The translations under genes were made by a program, and so were the position numbers. Of a stretch of DNA of 63,090 bases, positions 60,084-63,090 are shown one piece after another (the stretch's first letter is position 1; each line of letters starts with the position of its first letter). Under the pieces are notes generated by a model. That model ran no database searches. It saw only the letters and a list, made by a program, of their open reading frames with translations, and was not told the origin of the DNA. Source of the DNA: Lachnospiraceae bacterium UBA3711. Lineage in GTDB: Bacteria; Bacillota; Clostridia; Lachnospirales; Lachnospiraceae. Location: assembly GCA_002371345.1 (NCBI GenBank), contig DFHY01000108.1, positions 2,046-65,135 on the forward strand. Direction: 5' to 3'.

Positions 60084-60736
60084 ATGAATCCTCTGTGTTC
60101 GGCAGGGCTCAATACAAACCAGACCTTGCCCTCCATCATCTCGCTGGTAACGATCCCGATCTCCGGATTGCGTGAATCCTCTGAGTTGTTCCGGTTGTCT
60201 CCCAGCACGAAGTATTCGCCCTCCCCGAGGCTTATAGGATTCTCGGCAAGTCCGGCCCTCGTGATAGCCGGGTAGTCCTTGCCCTCCAGATAAACCTGGT
60301 CATTGATATATATCATGCCATCCTTGATCTGAATCTTCTGTCCCGGAACAGCGATGACCCTCTTGATATCAGGCCTGGCGCTTGAGCTGCCGTTCGGCCT
60401 GTAGGATACAATATCTCCGACCTTCGGCGAGCCTACCTGATAAGCGAGAATATTGACCAGGCAGACATCACCGCCGGCGAGTGTGGGATCCATCGACTGT
60501 CCGATATTGGTTCTCTGCTGTCCGAATGTATATACCGAGACATATCCGAACAGAACCGCAATGACGATCAGAAATACCCATTCGAAGATAAGCCTTGGAA
60601 CGGACTTTTTCCTCTTTCTCCTGCTTTTCTCCTCCTCCATGCGCTCAAGTGCCTCGATCCTTGCTCTCTCACGCGGGGTATGGCTCTTCCAGTCTTCATT
60701 TGTGAAATCGATCGGCGTGTCATTCACATATCTCAT
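60080..60736 (-). CDS. lepB: Signal peptidase I
   Basis: Membrane serine protease removing signal peptides. The 218-residue protein has an unusually charged N-terminus (residues 1-45), a membrane helix about 48-70, then IGQSMDPTL with nucleophile S81, DIKRVIAVPGQ with K125, and VLGDNRNNSEDSRNPEIG. Both catalytic residues are present, in contrast to the paralogue two genes downstream. Confidence 0.95.
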   Translation of the reverse strand: MRYVNDTPIDFTNEDWKSHTPRERARIEALERMEEEKSRRKRKKSVPRLIFEWVFLIVIAVLFGYVSVYTFGQQRTNIGQSMDPTLAGGDVCLVNILAYQVGSPKVGDIVSYRPNGSSSARPDIKRVIAVPGQKIQIKDGMIYINDQVYLEGKDYPAITRAGLAENPISLGEGEYFVLGDNRNNSEDSRNPEIGIVTSEMMEGKVWFVLSPAEHRGFM

Positions 60737-60762
60737 GAGTGAATCTCCATAGACAGAACAGA

Positions 60763-60790
60763 GGCTGTCGCACCATCAGATGCGGCAGCC
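60763..60790 (-). terminator. Hairpin between rplS and lepB
   Basis: GGCTGTCGCA (60763-60772) pairs with TGCGGCAGCC (60781-60790) with one mismatch and an 8-base loop. It lies 16 bases past the rplS stop. It may partly terminate so that rplS is expressed above the rest of the operon. Confidence 0.5.
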
Positions 60791-60805
60791 CCCCGATAAA
60801 CACTT

Positions 60806-61153
60806 TCAGCGTACCCGTTCCTTGACCTTTGCCCTCTTACCGACACGGCCTCTGAGATAATTCAGCTTCGCGCGTCTTACCTTACCGGCTCTGACGACGA
60901 CAACCTTCTCGACGGACGGAGAATGAAGCGGCCAGGTCTTCTCAACACCTACTCCGTTGGAATTCTTACGGACAGTAAATGTCGCGCGGTTGCTTCCGCC
61001 CTGCTTCTTCAGGACAACGCCCTCAAAAACCTGAATCCTTTCCTTCTCGCCTTCCTTGATCTTGGCGTGTACCCTTACGGTATCGCCGACTCTGAACTGC
61101 GGAACTTCATCCCTAAGCTGCTCTTCTTCGATCTGTTTAATGATCTCGTTCAT
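60806..61153 (-). CDS. rplS: 50S ribosomal protein L19
   Basis: A 115-residue ribosomal protein at the 30S-50S interface. FRVGDTVRVHAKIKEGEKERIQVFEG, IGxGVEKTWPLHSP-type text and the Lys/Arg-rich C-terminus are all present. AGGAGG lies upstream. First gene of the rplS-lepB-rbgA-rnhB operon. Confidence 0.98.
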   Translation of the reverse strand: MNEIIKQIEEEQLRDEVPQFRVGDTVRVHAKIKEGEKERIQVFEGVVLKKQGGSNRATFTVRKNSNGVGVEKTWPLHSPSVEKVVVVRAGKVRRAKLNYLRGRVGKRAKVKERVR

Positions 61154-61237
61154 CGTTGCTATCCTCCTGTATTACGGATGTTCTTAATGCATACTATTCT
61201 GCAGCAGAGGACCATCTCGTTTTTTCACACGACGAAA

Positions 61238-61266
61238 AATATATCATGTTTTCGCGTCGGTGGCAA
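61238..61266 (-). promoter_or_regulatory. rplS promoter and probable L19 leader
   Basis: On the minus strand -35 TTGCCA (61261-61266) and -10 TATATT (61238-61243) are 17 bases apart. The leader of about 75 bases before the start codon is in the place of the known Firmicutes L19 leader RNA; its fold was not tested. Confidence 0.62.
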
Positions 61267-61311
61267 GAGGGAAATGAACATCATATTGTATTTCTGAGTT
61301 ACCCGCTGTTA

Positions 61312-62961
61312 TCACATCTTGAAAAGCGTGCCGAGGATACTCCGGCCCAGCTGGGCGCCGATATTACCGCCCAGTGTCTTTCCGAACGATCCTCCGACGG
61401 ACGCGCCGATAGAATTGCCGATCTGTCTTCCGACCGTTCCTGTGACCGTCTTAGCGACTCTTCCGATCTCGGTCTTCTTTCGCTTCGCCTCTCTCTCGGC
61501 CTCTCTCTGAATGGCGGCAGCTTCTCTCTCGGCCTGCCGCTGTGCCGCTATGGCTTCCCTCTCAGCCTGCTTCTGCGCCGCTGCGGCTTCTCTCTCGGCC
61601 TGCTTCCGCGCGGCCTCCTGTGCCTTCGCTTCCTCGAGATCCCGGGCTTCCTTCTGTGCCTGGGCCTCTCTCTCAAGTCCCATTCTCTGCAGGAACTCAT
61701 ACGCGCTGTCGCGGTCGAAAGCGTTCGCATATCGTGAATACAGAAGGCTTCCCTTTATGAGGGAATCCCTCAGCATATCGTCCGCGGCGCCGTTGAAGGA
61801 CTGCGGCGGAAGGATGAAGCAGCGCTCAACCATGCCCGGAACGCCGTCCTGATCGAGCGTAGAGATGATCGCCTCGCCTGTCGCGAGGTTCTGAATGACC
61901 TCCGCGGTATTGAAATCGGGGTTCGGGCGGTATGTATCCGCGGCGGCCTTGACCTGGCGGAGTTCATTCGGAGAGTATGCATGCAGCGCATGCTGGATCT
62001 TGTTCCCGAGCTGGCTCATGATTCCGTCCGGTATATCGCCCGGATTCTGCGTCACGAAGAAGATGCCCACGCCCTTCGAGCGGATCAGCTTGACCGTCTG
62101 CTCTATCCTCATGAGCAGGTCCTTTGACGCGTGGTCGAACAGCATGTGCGCCTCGTCGAAGAAGAATACCATCTTGGGCTTATCGCAGTCTCCTACCTCC
62201 GGAAGCATCTCGTACAGCTCCGACAGCATCCACAGGAGGAAGGTTGAGTACATATCCGGATTCAGTATGAGCCTGCGGCAGTCAAGCAGGCTGATGACGC
62301 CCTTTCCGTTATCTGTCTGCAGCATGTCCATCATGTTGAGTGCCGGCTCACCGAAGAACTGATCGGCTCCCTGCGATTCAAGAGACACGATCGCGCGCGT
62401 GATGGCGGCTATCGACGCCGGAGCGATGTTGCCGTACTGCGCGGCGAATTCCCTGGAATTCTCATCGGCATAGTTCAGCATCGCTTTCAGGTCCTTAGTG
62501 TCGATCAGCAGCATCTGTTTGTCGTCCGCGATCTTGAATACAACACTGAGAATATCTGTCTGAAGCTCATTTATACCAAGAACACGGGCAAGGAGGAGCG
62601 GCCCCATCTCGGAGATTGTTGTGCGGAGCGGCATGCCTTTCTCTCCGTAGACGTCCCAGAAGCTGACCGGATACTTACTGTAAGCAAAGCCGTCCTGTGC
62701 GAGATTCATCGACTGGATGCGTTCGGTAACATGCGGCTCGTCGCATCCCGTCTGGGCGAGTGATCCGAGGTCTCCCTTGATATCTGCCAGGAAGACCGGC
62801 ACTCCCAGATCTGAAAATGACTCTGCCAGAACCTTCAGACTGACGGTCTTGCCGGTTCCGGTAGCTCCGGCAATCATGCCGTGCCGGTTAGCCATCGCGG
62901 GATTCAGAAACAGTTCTTTATCACCGCTCTTGCCGATCAGTATCTTTCCATCCTTCAACAT
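61312..62961 (-). CDS. HerA-like DUF853 family ATPase
   Basis: A 549-residue P-loop ATPase. GMIAGATGTGKTVSLKVLAE is the Walker A, VFLADIKGDLGSL follows, VFFFDEAHMLF is the Walker B, and VTQNPGDIPDGI is a sensor. The region of about residues 430-500 is an extended Ala/Glu/Gln/Arg coiled coil made of near-repeats of AQKQAEREA, followed by a Gly-rich tail (VGRQIGNSIGASVGG). HerA relatives pump or remodel DNA with NurA nucleases; no NurA is nearby and the role is unknown. AGGAGG precedes the ATG. Confidence 0.88.
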   Translation of the reverse strand: MLKDGKILIGKSGDKELFLNPAMANRHGMIAGATGTGKTVSLKVLAESFSDLGVPVFLADIKGDLGSLAQTGCDEPHVTERIQSMNLAQDGFAYSKYPVSFWDVYGEKGMPLRTTISEMGPLLLARVLGINELQTDILSVVFKIADDKQMLLIDTKDLKAMLNYADENSREFAAQYGNIAPASIAAITRAIVSLESQGADQFFGEPALNMMDMLQTDNGKGVISLLDCRRLILNPDMYSTFLLWMLSELYEMLPEVGDCDKPKMVFFFDEAHMLFDHASKDLLMRIEQTVKLIRSKGVGIFFVTQNPGDIPDGIMSQLGNKIQHALHAYSPNELRQVKAAADTYRPNPDFNTAEVIQNLATGEAIISTLDQDGVPGMVERCFILPPQSFNGAADDMLRDSLIKGSLLYSRYANAFDRDSAYEFLQRMGLEREAQAQKEARDLEEAKAQEAARKQAEREAAAAQKQAEREAIAAQRQAEREAAAIQREAEREAKRKKTEIGRVAKTVTGTVGRQIGNSIGASVGGSFGKTLGGNIGAQLGRSILGTLFKM

Positions 62962-62991
62962 ATCGTGCAGCCTCCTCCTGATTCTGTGGTT

Positions 62992-63045
62992 TGTTTTAAC
63001 ATCTGGTATTATTCTAACACATTGCGGTATGTTTTAACATATGGT
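62992..63045. repeat. Two 16-bp direct repeats upstream of the DUF853 gene
   Basis: TGTTTTAACATCTGGT (62992-63007) and TGTTTTAACATATGGT (63030-63045) differ at one base and are 38 bases apart start to start, close to whole helical turns. They lie in the upstream region, with a possible -10 TAGAAT on the minus strand between them. A regulator may bind here. Confidence 0.5.
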
Positions 63046-63090
63046 TCTGATGGATTAACCTCAGCTTATTTCACGGGCTCGATGGTTTGT

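Overview
This 63.1-kb window looks like chromosomal DNA of a strictly anaerobic, moderately GC-rich Clostridia (Lachnospiraceae-like) bacterium. The evidence is a set of Firmicutes-type gene blocks (radical-SAM pair/rng/rplU; rplS-lepB-rbgA-rnhB), oxygen-sensitive enzymes (HydE, HydF, Fe-S fumarase, a nitrogenase-like ATPase), LarB, meso-diaminopimelate dehydrogenase and folate one-carbon genes. No phage, integrase, transposase or CRISPR array was seen. The only clearly broken gene is an AAA/PD-(D/E)XK remnant near the left end.

Layout. 0-11.5 kb: the start of rplU with its leader, the pseudogene, then one long leftward gene string: a xanthine-dehydrogenase-like FAD subunit and fused Mo subunit, a 35-residue Lys-rich protein, a two-gene radical-SAM pair, rng, a hypoxanthine-DNA glycosylase and guanine deaminase. 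11.5-25 kb: tRNA-Pro(GGG) with promoter and terminator, putP, an HD-GYP-like protein, a DUF1846 protein, a sugar-nucleotidyltransferase-like protein, a secreted Ig-like protein, azlCD, larB, ddh and araA.

23.9-39.2 kb: the most unusual region. It is a leftward cluster that opens with a NifH-like ATPase and a pair of nitrogenase component-1-like subunits (called here NflA1/NflB1). HypF, HypC, HypD and HypE follow, then a structured spacer, a TM1266-type regulator, a second component-1-like pair (NflA2/NflB2), HydF, HydE, and an iron-alcohol-dehydrogenase/HAD-phosphatase fusion. Many junctions overlap (ATGA/TGATG), so the parts are probably co-expressed. HypCDEF make the Fe(CN)2CO group of [NiFe] hydrogenases; HydE and HydF belong to [FeFe]-hydrogenase H-cluster assembly; NifH/NifDK/NifEN relatives handle ATP-driven reduction and metal-cluster assembly. 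No hydrogenase structural gene, HypA, HypB, HydG or NifB lies in the window. I infer a system that combines nitrogenase-like ATP-dependent electron transfer with Fe-CO/CN chemistry; its product is unknown.

39.4-46.3 kb: an acidic unknown protein, a PIN-like protein, a secreted GH73 glucosaminidase with wall-binding repeats, a vWA membrane protein and gdhA. 46.5-63.1 kb: a leftward operon metF-fumA-fumB-fchA-folD-patatin, then plsY, der, a DUF512 radical-SAM protein, prs, pgeF, yraN, rnhB, an apparently inactive signal peptidase paralogue, rbgA, an intact lepB, rplS with its leader, and a HerA-like DUF853 ATPase.

Three enzymes appear to have lost part of their chemistry. The xanthine-dehydrogenase-like protein carries both [2Fe-2S] domains but almost none of their cysteines. 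One signal peptidase lacks its Ser and Lys. FolD lacks the cyclohydrolase Lys and Gln, but a separate cyclohydrolase (FchA) is encoded next to it.
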